A stretch of DNA of 64,000 nucleotides from Acidimicrobiaceae bacterium (GTDB lineage Bacteria; Actinomycetota; Acidimicrobiia; Acidimicrobiales; RAAP-2). The stretch spans positions 109,119-173,118 of the forward strand of contig PNAH01000028.1 in NCBI GenBank assembly GCA_003170315.1, in the 5' to 3' direction. Below, one piece after another: positions 1-10,062 of the stretch; the stretch's first letter is position 1, and each line of letters opens with the position of its first letter. The translations under genes were made by a program, and so were the position numbers. Below the pieces are notes generated by a model. The model was not told where the DNA came from. It ran no database searches and saw only the letters and a list, made by a program, of their open reading frames with translations.

Positions 1-2
1 CG

Positions 3-827
3 AACGGCATGGACATCGGCGCGCTGTCGATGATGATCTACGGCTGGCGCGACCGCGAAGAGACGCTGCGATTGCTCGAGATGATCACGGGACTGCGTAT
101 GAACCACAACTTCATCCGTCCCGGTGGCGTGGCCGCCGACCTGCCCGATGGGTGGCAGGATGCGACGCTGCGCGTGTGTGACCTTGTCGACAAGGGCGTG
201 CGTGACTACGCGGCGCTCCTCAACGAGAACCCGATCTGGCTGGAGCGGCTGGTCGGCGTCGGCCCGATCACCACGGAGCAAGCGCTGGCACTCGGCGCGT
301 CGGGCCCGATCCTTCGTTCCACCGGGTTCCCGTGGGATCTCCGGAAAGCGCAGCCGTACCTCGCGTACGACGAGGTCGACTTCGACGTCGTGTACACGAA
401 CAACGGCGACAGCTACGACCGGTTCCTCATTCGGCTCTACGAGATCCTCGAGTCGGTGAAGATCGTCCGTCAGTGCGTCGCCAAGATGCCCGGCGGCGAC
501 TACCGCGTGCAGGATCGCAAGGTCACGCCGCCGCCGCGCGCCCGCATCGACGAGTCGATGGAGGCGCTCATCCACCACTTCAAGCTCTTCACCGAGGGTT
601 TCCAGGTGCCGCCCGGTGAGGTCTATACGGCCGTCGAATCTCCGCGTGGCGAACTGGGCTGTTACATCGTGTCCGACGGTACGGCCAAGCCTTATCGCCT
701 GCATGTGCGCGCCCCGAGTTTCGTCAACCTCCAAGCCGTCTCATTGCTGATGCGCGGCGGATCGATGTCCGACACCATCACGGTCATCTCCACCATTGAC
801 CCGGTCATGGGCGAGGTCGATCGGTGA
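3..827 (+). CDS. nuoD: NADH-quinone oxidoreductase subunit D (5' end outside window)
   Basis: Reading frame open at window edge; ...NGMDIGALSMMIYGWRDREETLRLLEMITGLRMNHNFIRPGG and C-terminal ...DPVMGEVDR typical of NuoD; followed by nuoE. Confidence 0.95.
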   Translation, partial: NGMDIGALSMMIYGWRDREETLRLLEMITGLRMNHNFIRPGGVAADLPDGWQDATLRVCDLVDKGVRDYAALLNENPIWLERLVGVGPITTEQALALGASGPILRSTGFPWDLRKAQPYLAYDEVDFDVVYTNNGDSYDRFLIRLYEILESVKIVRQCVAKMPGGDYRVQDRKVTPPPRARIDESMEALIHHFKLFTEGFQVPPGEVYTAVESPRGELGCYIVSDGTAKPYRLHVRAPSFVNLQAVSLLMRGGSMSDTITVISTIDPVMGEVDR

Positions 828-1444
828 GTCACTTTCGCATCGACCTCCGCCAGCGGGCCGAAGAGATACTGGCGCTCTACCCGAGACCGCGCTCGGCCAT
901 GCTGCCGTTGCTGCACCTAGCCCAAGAACAGGACGGTTACGTCAGTGATGAGGGAATCGCCGAAGTGGCCGAGCTCACGTCGACGACCCCGGCCGATGTG
1001 CGCGGCACCGCGCTCTTCTACGACATGTTTCACCTCGAGCCCGTCGGCCGCTACGTCGTGGGTGTGTGTACCAACATCGCCTGTCTGCTCGCCGGCGGCG
1101 ACGAACTGCTGGAACACGCCAGCGCCTCGCTCGGCTGTCCGGTGGGCGCCACCTCCAGTGACGGACTGTTCACGTTGGAAGAGACCGAGTGTTTGGCCGA
1201 CTGCGATTACGCGCCGTGCGTGCAGGTGAATCATCGCTACGTGCGAACGACGACCCCCGACGCCTTCGACAACGTCGTGGCGCAGTTGCGGGCCGGAAAG
1301 TTGGACCACGAAGTTCCGCACCACGGCACCCTGAATCGCGTGCGACGCGCCGGCGGACTGCGCGCGCCTCGCGCCGAAGTGGCGGCCGAGCGGGCGGCGG
1401 CCGGGGCCGCCCGCGAGGCGCGCGTCGCCAAGGAGACGAAGTAG
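824..1444 (+). CDS. nuoE: NADH-quinone oxidoreductase subunit E (2Fe-2S thioredoxin-like)
   Basis: CTNIACLLAGGDELLEH...ETECLADCDYAPCVQVN 2Fe-2S pattern; overlaps nuoD by 4 bp. Confidence 0.95.
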   Translation: MSHFRIDLRQRAEEILALYPRPRSAMLPLLHLAQEQDGYVSDEGIAEVAELTSTTPADVRGTALFYDMFHLEPVGRYVVGVCTNIACLLAGGDELLEHASASLGCPVGATSSDGLFTLEETECLADCDYAPCVQVNHRYVRTTTPDAFDNVVAQLRAGKLDHEVPHHGTLNRVRRAGGLRAPRAEVAAERAAAGAAREARVAKETK

Positions 1445-2748
1445 TGGCGACGTTGACCGCTCCCCGGATCGTCCTGTCGCGCGCCGAGTACGACGACTCG
1501 TACACCCTGTCGCGCTATCTCGCGACCGGCGGCTACGTGGCATTGCGTAAGGCGCTCACGATGTTCCCCGAGGCCGTCGCCAGCGAAGTCGATCAGGCGT
1601 CACTGCTCGGTCGCGGCGGTGCCGGGTTCCCGGCTGGTCGCAAGTGGTCGATGTTGCGCAAAGCACCGATCTCCTATCTCGTGGTGAACGGGGACGAGTC
1701 CGAACCGGCCACCTTCAAGGACCACCTGTTACTCGAGCGCGATCCCCACCAGTTGGTCGAGGGCGTCATCATCGCGGCCTACGCCCTGCAGGTGTCGGCG
1801 GTGTACATCTTCGTGCGCGGTGAGTTCGCCCTCGGTCTCGAGCGCGTCCAACAGGCCGTCAACGACGCCTACGAGCACGGGTCGCTCGGCCAGAATATTT
1901 TCGGTTCGAAGTTCTCCATCGACGTCGTCGTGCATCCGGGCGCTGGCGCCTACATCTGCGGCGAAGAGACCGCGTTGATCGAGGCTCTGGAGGGCAAGCG
2001 GGGATTCCCTCGAATCAAGCCGCCGTTCTTCCCGGCCGTCGCCGGCCTCTACGGCGAGCCGACCGTGGTCAACAACGTCGAGACCATGTCGAACCTGCCG
2101 TGGATCATCAACCACGGCGGCGCGGCCTTCGCCGCGCTCGGCGGCGGTCGCTCGACCGGCACGCGACTCTTCGCGCTAGCCGGGCGGGTGAACAACCCCG
2201 GCGTCTTCGAGATCGAGATGGTGAAGAACACTTTCCGGGACCTGATCTACGACCCCCAGCTGGGTGGGGGCGTGATCGACGACAAGAAGATCAAGGCCAT
2301 CATTCCCGGCGGCGTCTCGGCCCCGTGGTTCGGTCCCGAACTGCTGGACCTGCCCCTCGGCCAAGACGAGGTCGCCGAAAAGGGATCGATGCTCGGCTCG
2401 GGTTCGATCGTCGTCATGGACGAAACGACGTGCGTCGTGCGCGCGGCGTGGCGAATCACGAAGTTCTTCGCTCGCGAGTCCTGCGGTCAGTGCACGCCCT
2501 GTCGCGAAGGTTCGGGTTGGATCGAGCGCGCGATGTACCGCTTGGAACACGGCGGCGGTCGTATGGAAGACATCGACCTGCTGCTCGATCTCTGCGACAA
2601 CATCGCCCCCGGCCTCACCTGGCCCCCGCAGCAAACGACGATATGCGTGTTGGGTCCTTCCATCCCGTCGTCGGTGCACTCGGCGATCCAGATGTTCCGC
2701 GACGACTTCGTTGAGCACGTGACCAACGGTGGGTGCTCCCATGACTGA
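1444..2748 (+). CDS. nuoF: NADH-quinone oxidoreductase subunit F
   Basis: GTG start at 1444 inside longer ORF 1189..2748; GRGGAGFPAGRKW, GAGAYICGEETALIEALEGKRG, ESCGQCTPCREG motifs. Confidence 0.95.
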   Translation: MATLTAPRIVLSRAEYDDSYTLSRYLATGGYVALRKALTMFPEAVASEVDQASLLGRGGAGFPAGRKWSMLRKAPISYLVVNGDESEPATFKDHLLLERDPHQLVEGVIIAAYALQVSAVYIFVRGEFALGLERVQQAVNDAYEHGSLGQNIFGSKFSIDVVVHPGAGAYICGEETALIEALEGKRGFPRIKPPFFPAVAGLYGEPTVVNNVETMSNLPWIINHGGAAFAALGGGRSTGTRLFALAGRVNNPGVFEIEMVKNTFRDLIYDPQLGGGVIDDKKIKAIIPGGVSAPWFGPELLDLPLGQDEVAEKGSMLGSGSIVVMDETTCVVRAAWRITKFFARESCGQCTPCREGSGWIERAMYRLEHGGGRMEDIDLLLDLCDNIAPGLTWPPQQTTICVLGPSIPSSVHSAIQMFRDDFVEHVTNGGCSHD

Positions 2749-5338
2749 CGTGATTCGCTCGACGGTCACGATCACGGTGAACGGCCGATCGATCGAAGCG
2801 ACACCGGGAGAACTCCTGATTGAAGCTGTCGAACGCGCCGGGACCTACGTACCGCGCTTTTGTTACCACCCTCGCATGGAGCCGGTGGGAATCTGTCGCA
2901 TGTGTCTCGTCGAAGTCGACTCCCCGCGGGGCGCGACCCTGCAGCCGGCGTGCTACTTGAAGGTGAATGACGGCATGAACGTCGTCACCGACTCCGAAAA
3001 AGTGAAGAAGGCCCAGGACGGAGTTCTGGAGTTCCTCCTCGCGAATCACCCGCTGGACTGCCCGATCTGTGACAAGGGCGGCGAGTGCCCGTTGCAGGAC
3101 CAGACCCTGGCACACGGCTCCGGGGAGACGCGTTTCATCGAGGAGAAACGTCACTTCGTCAAGCCGGTCGAGATTGGCGCGTTGGTCCTGTTGGACCGGG
3201 AGCGCTGCATCCAGTGCGCGCGCTGCACCCGTTTCGCTGCCGACGTCGCCGGCGACGCGCAGATCGCCTTCGCCGGTCGCGGTGATCTGATCGAAGTGGC
3301 GACGTCGCCGACCCAGCCCTTCGACTCGGTGTTCTCGGGCAACACCGTACAGATCTGTCCCGTCGGCGCGCTGACCGCCAAGCCCTATCGCTTCAACGCG
3401 CGACCGTGGGACCTCGAGCAAATTGAGAGCACCTGCACGACGTGTGCCGTCGGCTGTCGAGTCGCGGTGCAGTCGTCGGGCAACCGCCTGACGCGCCTGC
3501 TGGGCGTCGACAGTGAGCCGGTGAATCACGGATGGCTCTGCGACAAGGGTCGTTTCACGCTCGAATCGATCGACGGCAACGAAGAATCCACCGACCCCTT
3601 GAACGCGGCGACCCGCATCACCGAACCGCTCGTGCGTCGAAACGGCCACCTGGTCGCGGTGAGTTGGGACGAAGCTTTGGTTGAGGCGGCCGAACTATTG
3701 CGTCGGGCCGCTGCGGCTCCCAACGGTCTCGGCGCCGTTGGGGGAGCGGCCCTCACCAACGAAGGCGCCTTCGCCTGGGAACGGGTGCTCCGAAGGGTCT
3801 TGCGAACCGAACACATCGACGCCCAGTACGGCGACGGTCTCGATGGCTCGCTCCTCCAGGCCCTGCCGCGCGCGACGATTGACGACGCCGCGAACGCCCG
3901 TGTCGTCGTCACGTTGACCGGCGACCTTCGAGAAGAACTTCCAATTCTGTTCCTTCGGCTTCGCGAGAGCGCGGTGCGCTACGAGCGCTCGATCGTGGAA
4001 CTGGCCTCCGGTGCCAGCGCGCTGCGTTCGGTCGCCGACATCTCGTTGCCCGTTCGACCGGGCGAGGCCCATCTCGTGGCCCAGGCGCTCAGCGACGGCG
4101 CCCTTCCGCTGGGCGTCGTGTTCACTCAGGGCGAGCTTGACGAGGCGCGACATCTGATCGGCGAGGACGGCCAGGGAGTGGTCTTCGTGGTCGGTCGGCC
4201 CAACATCGCCGAATCATCGGAGATCGTCGAGCACGCCATTCGACTCTTGGCAACGCATTTCCCGCGGGCCACATTCCTCCCGGCGCTTCGGCGAGGCAAC
4301 GTCATGGGCGCCCTCGACATGGGACTCGCTCCCAAGCTTCGACCGGGACGCGGATACGACGCCGAGAGCGTCGGGCGTGACACCCTGGCCCAATTGGAGG
4401 CCATTCGTGCCGGTGAACAGACCGCGCTCTTGATGCTCGGCGGTTGCCTGTTGGGTAACGTGCTCGACGTGGTCGGCGCGCGCGAGGCTCTCGACACCGC
4501 CGACGTCGTCGTCGTCACCGGTCACGGTGGCGCGTCGCTCGCCTACGCCGACGTCGTCTTGCCGGCCGCAGTGCAACACGAGCGCTTAGGGACGGTTACC
4601 AACATCGAAGGGCGCGTCACCGCGGTGGCGCCCAAAATCGTCGCGCCCGGATCGGCGTGGCCCGACGTCGCCATCGCCTCGGAACTGGCCGAAGAACTGG
4701 GGCAGAGCATCGGGCTGTCGTCGGTGGAACAGGCGGCCCAGACCCTTGAGGAGACCACGGGCTACCCGGCGCTGTCGGTGCTGAATGACTCGACGAGCGA
4801 CGGCGTCGTCGTGGGCGACCTCGCCGAGCGTTCCGCGCGTCGACCACTGGACCCCATGGCCTTTCCCGGTATCCGATCGACCGAAGCCGTCGGTCTCGGG
4901 GCTAATGCGGGGACCACGTTCCTGGCCGACGTGGCGTCGTCGTCTTCGACCTCGGCCGCGACGCTCGGTGACCTCGGCGACAGCGCCAAGCTCGAGGTCC
5001 CACTCGCCGACGCCTACTCCTTGCGGGTGAATCTCAGTCACCGTCTGTACGACAACGGCATCGCCGTGCAGGGTTCGCCGTCCTTGGTCGCACTGAAGGC
5101 CGTGAGCGTGCTGCAACTCAATCACTTCGACCTCGATCGACTGGGTGTCGTCACCGGCGACGTGGTCGGCGTGAGCGGTCCACGTGGTTCGACTCGCTTA
5201 CCGGTCGCTCTGAATGACGCGGTCCCGCGAGGGGTGACCGAGATCGCCTTCGGCTCACTGAACGAAGAAGGTCACGACGTCATTCGGCCGATCCTCGACG
5301 GCGGCGTCCTTTCCCAGGTTCGATTGGAAACCGAGTGA
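2741..5338 (+). CDS. nuoG: NADH-quinone oxidoreductase subunit G
   Basis: 2Fe-2S and 4Fe-4S N-terminal motifs (CYHPRMEPVGICRMCLVEV, HPLDCPICDKGGECPLQD), N7-like CTTCAVGC; ATG at 2741 preferred over upstream GTG. Confidence 0.93.
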   Translation: MTDVIRSTVTITVNGRSIEATPGELLIEAVERAGTYVPRFCYHPRMEPVGICRMCLVEVDSPRGATLQPACYLKVNDGMNVVTDSEKVKKAQDGVLEFLLANHPLDCPICDKGGECPLQDQTLAHGSGETRFIEEKRHFVKPVEIGALVLLDRERCIQCARCTRFAADVAGDAQIAFAGRGDLIEVATSPTQPFDSVFSGNTVQICPVGALTAKPYRFNARPWDLEQIESTCTTCAVGCRVAVQSSGNRLTRLLGVDSEPVNHGWLCDKGRFTLESIDGNEESTDPLNAATRITEPLVRRNGHLVAVSWDEALVEAAELLRRAAAAPNGLGAVGGAALTNEGAFAWERVLRRVLRTEHIDAQYGDGLDGSLLQALPRATIDDAANARVVVTLTGDLREELPILFLRLRESAVRYERSIVELASGASALRSVADISLPVRPGEAHLVAQALSDGALPLGVVFTQGELDEARHLIGEDGQGVVFVVGRPNIAESSEIVEHAIRLLATHFPRATFLPALRRGNVMGALDMGLAPKLRPGRGYDAESVGRDTLAQLEAIRAGEQTALLMLGGCLLGNVLDVVGAREALDTADVVVVTGHGGASLAYADVVLPAAVQHERLGTVTNIEGRVTAVAPKIVAPGSAWPDVAIASELAEELGQSIGLSSVEQAAQTLEETTGYPALSVLNDSTSDGVVVGDLAERSARRPLDPMAFPGIRSTEAVGLGANAGTTFLADVASSSSTSAATLGDLGDSAKLEVPLADAYSLRVNLSHRLYDNGIAVQGSPSLVALKAVSVLQLNHFDLDRLGVVTGDVVGVSGPRGSTRLPVALNDAVPRGVTEIAFGSLNEEGHDVIRPILDGGVLSQVRLETE

Positions 5339-6573
5339 GCTGGCTCGCCACGACCGATCCGCTGTTCACGAACAGCGGGCACGTGGGCCTCGCCATCATC
5401 GTCATCGTCGTAGTGAAGATGCTGTTAGGCCTCGGACTCTTGATGACCTCGGTGATTCTGATGATCTGGTTCGAGCGCAAGGCCATCTCGGACATGCAGA
5501 GTCGAATCGGTCCCCAGCGCTGGGGACCGTTCGGTCTACTCCAGACCCTGGCCGACGGTTTGAAGTTGATCCTGAAGGAAGACCTCATACCTTCCGAGGC
5601 CGATCGCACGGTCTTTAAATTGGCACCGTTCCTCGTACTCGTACCGGCCATCATCACCTTCGGCCTGGTACCGATCGGCGGGACGTTGACGATCGCGGGC
5701 CACAAGGTACTGCTCCAAGTCGCCAATCCGCCCATGGGGATCTTGCTGCTGCTCGCCATGTCAGGAATCTCGGTCTACGGCGTCATGCTGGCCGGCTGGT
5801 CGTCGGGCTCGAAGTACCCCTTGCTCTCGTCGGTTCGCGCGAGCGCCCAGATGATCAGCTACGAAGCGGCCCTCGGGATGACCATCGTGACCGTGGTGCT
5901 CGTGACCGGATCGCTCTCGGTGCACAACATCGTGACCTCGCAAGCCGACGGCGTCTGGCACTGGAATCTGATCCGCCTCGGCGTCGTGCCCTTCGTCGTC
6001 TTCGTCATCGCCATCACCGCGGAGTTGAATCGACCGCCCTTCGACGTCGTCGAAGCCGAGAGCGAGCTGGTGGGCGGGTTCCACACCGAATACTCCTCGT
6101 TCCGATTCGCCATCTTCTTCTTGGCGGAGTACATGAACACGATCACCATGTCGGCCATCATCGTGACGCTGTTCCTCGGGGGACCGGCCGGCTGGGCGCC
6201 GAACGTGGCGCATTTGAAATGGCTCTTCCCCATCGCGTGGTTCTTGGTCAAGACGGTCGGCTTCGCCTTCTGTTACATCTGGTTCCGGGCGTCGCTGCCG
6301 CGCTTTCGCTACGACCAGTTGATGGACCTTGGCTGGAAGCGGTTGATCCCGCTCAGCCTCGGTTGGATGTTGATCGTGGCCGGCTTCCTCGTCGCCCCGG
6401 GCTGGGGCTTCATGATGGGCGCGGTCGTACTGCTCGCGTACTCGGTGCTGGCGCGCGCGTTCTCCCTCGGACAGACCCGCGAAGTCGGTGTCGACTCGGT
6501 GTTACCGATGGTCGGTGCCCGGCCGCTGCCCGGCGAGGTCCTTCGCTCGAGTAGCGATGAAGGGAGCGACTGA
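5335..6573 (+). CDS. nuoH: NADH-quinone oxidoreductase subunit H
   Basis: ERKAISDMQSRIGPQRWGPFGLLQTLADGLKLILKED and multiple TM segments; operon context. Confidence 0.95.
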   Translation: MSWLATTDPLFTNSGHVGLAIIVIVVVKMLLGLGLLMTSVILMIWFERKAISDMQSRIGPQRWGPFGLLQTLADGLKLILKEDLIPSEADRTVFKLAPFLVLVPAIITFGLVPIGGTLTIAGHKVLLQVANPPMGILLLLAMSGISVYGVMLAGWSSGSKYPLLSSVRASAQMISYEAALGMTIVTVVLVTGSLSVHNIVTSQADGVWHWNLIRLGVVPFVVFVIAITAELNRPPFDVVEAESELVGGFHTEYSSFRFAIFFLAEYMNTITMSAIIVTLFLGGPAGWAPNVAHLKWLFPIAWFLVKTVGFAFCYIWFRASLPRFRYDQLMDLGWKRLIPLSLGWMLIVAGFLVAPGWGFMMGAVVLLAYSVLARAFSLGQTREVGVDSVLPMVGARPLPGEVLRSSSDEGSD

Positions 6574-7328
6574 TGGCCCGTGCCCTCGACTTCTTCGGCG
6601 GCTTCAAGTTGACGTTCCAGCATCTGACGCGACCGACGGTGACCACGAGCTACCCGAAGGCCAAGCGCCCCAAGCAGCCCCGTCAGCACGGACGACACGT
6701 GTTGAATCGCTACGAGGACGGCATGGAGAAGTGCATCGGCTGCGAGCTGTGCGCCGGCGTCTGTCCGGTCAACTGCATCTACGTGCGCGGTCTCGACAAT
6801 CCGCCGGACCACCCGGTCAGTCCCGGCGAACGCTACGGCTACATCTACGAGATCAATTACTTGCGCTGCATTCACTGCGACCTCTGCGTCGAGGCCTGCC
6901 CGACCCAAGCGATCACCGAGTCCAAGATGTTCGAGTTCTCTTTCACCAACCGCTCCGACGCGATCTACACCAAGGCCGAACTACTCGTTGACGACCAGGG
7001 CTTCCCGCAACGCCTCCCGTGGGAGGACTGGCGCGACGGCGAAGCCGCGATGACCGGCGGATGGATGCGCGCCACCTCCCCGAACGGTGACGCCGCCTAC
7101 GAGGGCGTGGTGCAGTGGACCGCCGATCTCGGCGCGGGCGTTCGCGCCGCCGAGGCCGGCCAGAGTGGTGTGCGCGACGACGAGGCGACCGGCTCGAAGC
7201 AGTTGCGCAACATCTTCCCCAAGCACTTCGAGCCCGAGGACGTTCCACTGCAGTTCCGGGGACTGCAGGGAAAGTTGAACGAGGCCCGCGCGAAGATGCC
7301 CAAGCGCCGGCGCCGGGCCAAATCGTGA
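6573..7328 (+). CDS. nuoI: NADH-quinone oxidoreductase subunit I (2x 4Fe-4S)
   Basis: CIGCELCAGVCPVNCIYV and CIHCDLCVEACPTQAIT. Confidence 0.95.
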   Translation: MARALDFFGGFKLTFQHLTRPTVTTSYPKAKRPKQPRQHGRHVLNRYEDGMEKCIGCELCAGVCPVNCIYVRGLDNPPDHPVSPGERYGYIYEINYLRCIHCDLCVEACPTQAITESKMFEFSFTNRSDAIYTKAELLVDDQGFPQRLPWEDWRDGEAAMTGGWMRATSPNGDAAYEGVVQWTADLGAGVRAAEAGQSGVRDDEATGSKQLRNIFPKHFEPEDVPLQFRGLQGKLNEARAKMPKRRRRAKS

Positions 7329-7885
7329 TCGCCGCCGCCTACACGACTCCGAGCGTGCTCGTCTTTGCCACCTCGGCGTTGCTGATCCTCGTCGGAGCGA
7401 TCGGCGTGATCGCCGTGAAAAACCCGGTGCACGCGGCGCTGTGCTTGATCATGACGCTGATCGGCGTCGCCGTCGCGTTCGTGGCCCAGTCAGCCGACTT
7501 CCTCGCCGCGGTGCAGATCATCGTCTACGCCGGCGCCATCGTCGTCTTGTTCTTGTTCGTGATCATGTTCCTCGGTGTCGATCGACGTGAGCACATCCAC
7601 TTCGAACCACTGGTGGGTCAGCGGGCTTTCGCCGCGGTCGGCGTGGCGATCACCGTCGGCGGACTGATCGCCCTGATGGCGAAGTCACATTGGGTGAGCG
7701 GTGCCACGTCGGTCACGACCAAGTTGTCCGCGGGGAGCGGCAACGTGCACGAGCTGGGGACCGCAGTGTTCACCACCTACCTCTTCGCCTTCGAAGCGAC
7801 CGCGGCGTTGCTCATCATCGCCGTCGTCGGGGCCGTCTTGCTCGCGCGCCGCGAGCGCCCGATTCAGAGTGAGAAGGAAGCGTGA
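7325..7885 (+). CDS. nuoJ: NADH-quinone oxidoreductase subunit J
   Basis: GTG at 7325 in ORF 7115..7885; TM protein with [52 protein letters not shown]. Confidence 0.93.
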   Translation: MIAAAYTTPSVLVFATSALLILVGAIGVIAVKNPVHAALCLIMTLIGVAVAFVAQSADFLAAVQIIVYAGAIVVLFLFVIMFLGVDRREHIHFEPLVGQRAFAAVGVAITVGGLIALMAKSHWVSGATSVTTKLSAGSGNVHELGTAVFTTYLFAFEATAALLIIAVVGAVLLARRERPIQSEKEA

Positions 7886-8187
7886 ACGTTCCCGCCGCGT
7901 GGTATCTCGTCCTGGCCGCCGGGCTCTTCGGCATCGGCGCCTTCGGACTTCTGACCCGCCGTTCGGCGCTCATCATGTTCATGTGCATTGAGCTGATGCT
8001 GAACGCCGTCAACCTCACCTTCGTCACCTTCTCGAGGACGTTGAATGACATCAGTGGTCAAGCCATCGTCTTCTTCGTGATGGTCGTCGCGGCCGCCGAG
8101 GTCACCGTCGGTCTGGGCATCGTGGTCTCGGTCTTTCGCCGACGCTCGTCGACCTCGGTCGACGAGCTCTCTGAATTGAAGGGCTGA
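7882..8187 (+). CDS. nuoK: NADH-quinone oxidoreductase subunit K
   Basis: 101 aa, 3 [34 protein letters not shown]. Confidence 0.95.
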   Translation: MNVPAAWYLVLAAGLFGIGAFGLLTRRSALIMFMCIELMLNAVNLTFVTFSRTLNDISGQAIVFFVMVVAAAEVTVGLGIVVSVFRRRSSTSVDELSELKG

Positions 8188-8188
8188 G

Positions 8189-10060
8189 ATGGCACACGTC
8201 GCAACCCTGATACTGCTGTTCCCGCTGGGTGGTTTCATCTTCGTGCTCCTCAATGGTCGTCATATGAGCGAACGCCAGGTCGGCGTCGTCGGGACCGGCG
8301 TCGTCGTCGTGAGCTTCGTGCTCTCGGTCCTCTGCTTCGTGATGCTCCTCAGCCATTCGTCGCGCGAGGTGACGGTCAACCTCTTCTCGTGGATCACCGT
8401 CGGGACGTTGCACGTACCGGCCGCGTTGCTCGTCGACCCGCTCTCGATCACCATGTGTCTGTTCGTCACCGGCATCTCGGCGCTGATCCACCTGTACTCG
8501 ACCGGTTACATGCACGGGGAGAAGGACTTTCGCAAGTTCTTTCTCTACATGAACCTCTTCGTCTTCTCGATGCTGTTACTGGTCCTGGCGAACAACTTGG
8601 TCCTGACCTTCGTCGGCTGGGAGGGCGTCGGACTCTGCTCCTACTGGCTCGTGAGTTACTACTTCGACCGCGACACGGCGGCCTCGGCCGGCAAGAAGGC
8701 CTTCATCTACAACCGCGTCGGTGACGTCGGGATGTTGGTGGCGATGTTCCTGCTCTTCTCGCGCCTGCACACGCTCACCTACGTCACGATCTTTGCCAGG
8801 GTCGGCACCCTGACCCCGACCGTAGCGACCCTGGTCGTGCTGGCACTCTTGCTCGCCGCGACCGGCAAGAGCGCGCAGATCCCTCTCTTCAATTGGCTCC
8901 CCGACGCGATGGAGGGTCCGACGCCGGTCTCGGCCTTGATTCACGCCGCGACCATGGTCACGGCCGGCGTCTATTTGCTGGTGCGCATGTCCCCGGTGTT
9001 GGCCCTCTCTCACTCGGGCCGCCTGACCATCGCCATCATCGGGGGAGTGACCGCGTTCGTCGCCGCCACGATCGCGACCTCCCAGAAGGACATCAAAAAG
9101 GTGTTGGCCTTCTCCACGATCTCCCAGATCGGTTACATGGTCCTCGCCGTGGGCGTGGGCGCCTATTCGGCGGCGATCTTTCTGATGATCAGCCACGCCT
9201 TCTTCAAGGCCCTGCTCTTCCTCGGATCGGGTTCGGTGATCCACTCGCTGAACGGCGAACAGGACATGCGAAAGATGGGCGGCCTTCAGAAATATCTGCC
9301 CCTCACCTTTCCGGCGTTCCTCATTGGTTGGCTGACCATATCCGGGATTCCACCCTTCGCCGGTTTCTGGTCGAAGGGCGACGTCCTCACCAATGTCTTC
9401 GATCAGAACAAGGCGTTGTGGGTACTCGGCGTCCTCACCGCCATCCTCACCGGGTACTACATGACCCGCCTGTTCGTGCTGACGTTCCGCGGCACCGAGC
9501 GATTCCGTGAGGACACCGGCGGCCACGACCCGCACGAGTCGCCATGGGTGATAACCACGCCACTCATCGTCCTCGCGGTGCTCTCGATCGTCGGTGGAGT
9601 CCTCGACCTACCGTGGATCCACCACGACTCGCTAGCCGGTTTCCTCTCGCCGACGTTCGGCTACGTCGCAGCCGGCGGCCACGCCGACACGTTGGCCCAG
9701 TACGGGCTCGCCCTGGTCGACGTCGCCGCGGCGGTGATTGGTCTGCTCGCGGCCTATTCGATCTGGCGCAATATCTGGGAGTCGTCGCGTTACGAGTCGT
9801 CGTTCCTCGAGCACGTCTGGCATTGGGATGACTTCTATGACGCCACCATTGGCCGACCGCTGACCGAAGCGGCTCAGTTCGGTGACGACGTGATCGAACC
9901 CAAGGTCATCGACGGCGCCGTGACCGGCCTCGCGGTGAGCGTGCGGCGGAGCGCCGAAGGGTTGCGCAAAGTGCAATCCGGCTTCGTGCGGCACTACGCC
10001 CTCGCGACGATCCTCGGTGTCGCGGTCATTATCGTCTTTCTCGTGGCGAGGGTCGGCTAG
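8189..10060 (+). CDS. nuoL: NADH-quinone oxidoreductase subunit L
   Basis: Proton-translocating antiporter-like subunit; WEGVGLCSYWLVSYYFDRDTAASAGKKAFIYNRVGD, LPDAMEGPTPVSALIHAATMVTAGVYL. Confidence 0.95.
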   Translation: MAHVATLILLFPLGGFIFVLLNGRHMSERQVGVVGTGVVVVSFVLSVLCFVMLLSHSSREVTVNLFSWITVGTLHVPAALLVDPLSITMCLFVTGISALIHLYSTGYMHGEKDFRKFFLYMNLFVFSMLLLVLANNLVLTFVGWEGVGLCSYWLVSYYFDRDTAASAGKKAFIYNRVGDVGMLVAMFLLFSRLHTLTYVTIFARVGTLTPTVATLVVLALLLAATGKSAQIPLFNWLPDAMEGPTPVSALIHAATMVTAGVYLLVRMSPVLALSHSGRLTIAIIGGVTAFVAATIATSQKDIKKVLAFSTISQIGYMVLAVGVGAYSAAIFLMISHAFFKALLFLGSGSVIHSLNGEQDMRKMGGLQKYLPLTFPAFLIGWLTISGIPPFAGFWSKGDVLTNVFDQNKALWVLGVLTAILTGYYMTRLFVLTFRGTERFREDTGGHDPHESPWVITTPLIVLAVLSIVGGVLDLPWIHHDSLAGFLSPTFGYVAAGGHADTLAQYGLALVDVAAAVIGLLAAYSIWRNIWESSRYESSFLEHVWHWDDFYDATIGRPLTEAAQFGDDVIEPKVIDGAVTGLAVSVRRSAEGLRKVQSGFVRHYALATILGVAVIIVFLVARVG

Positions 10061-10062
10061 GC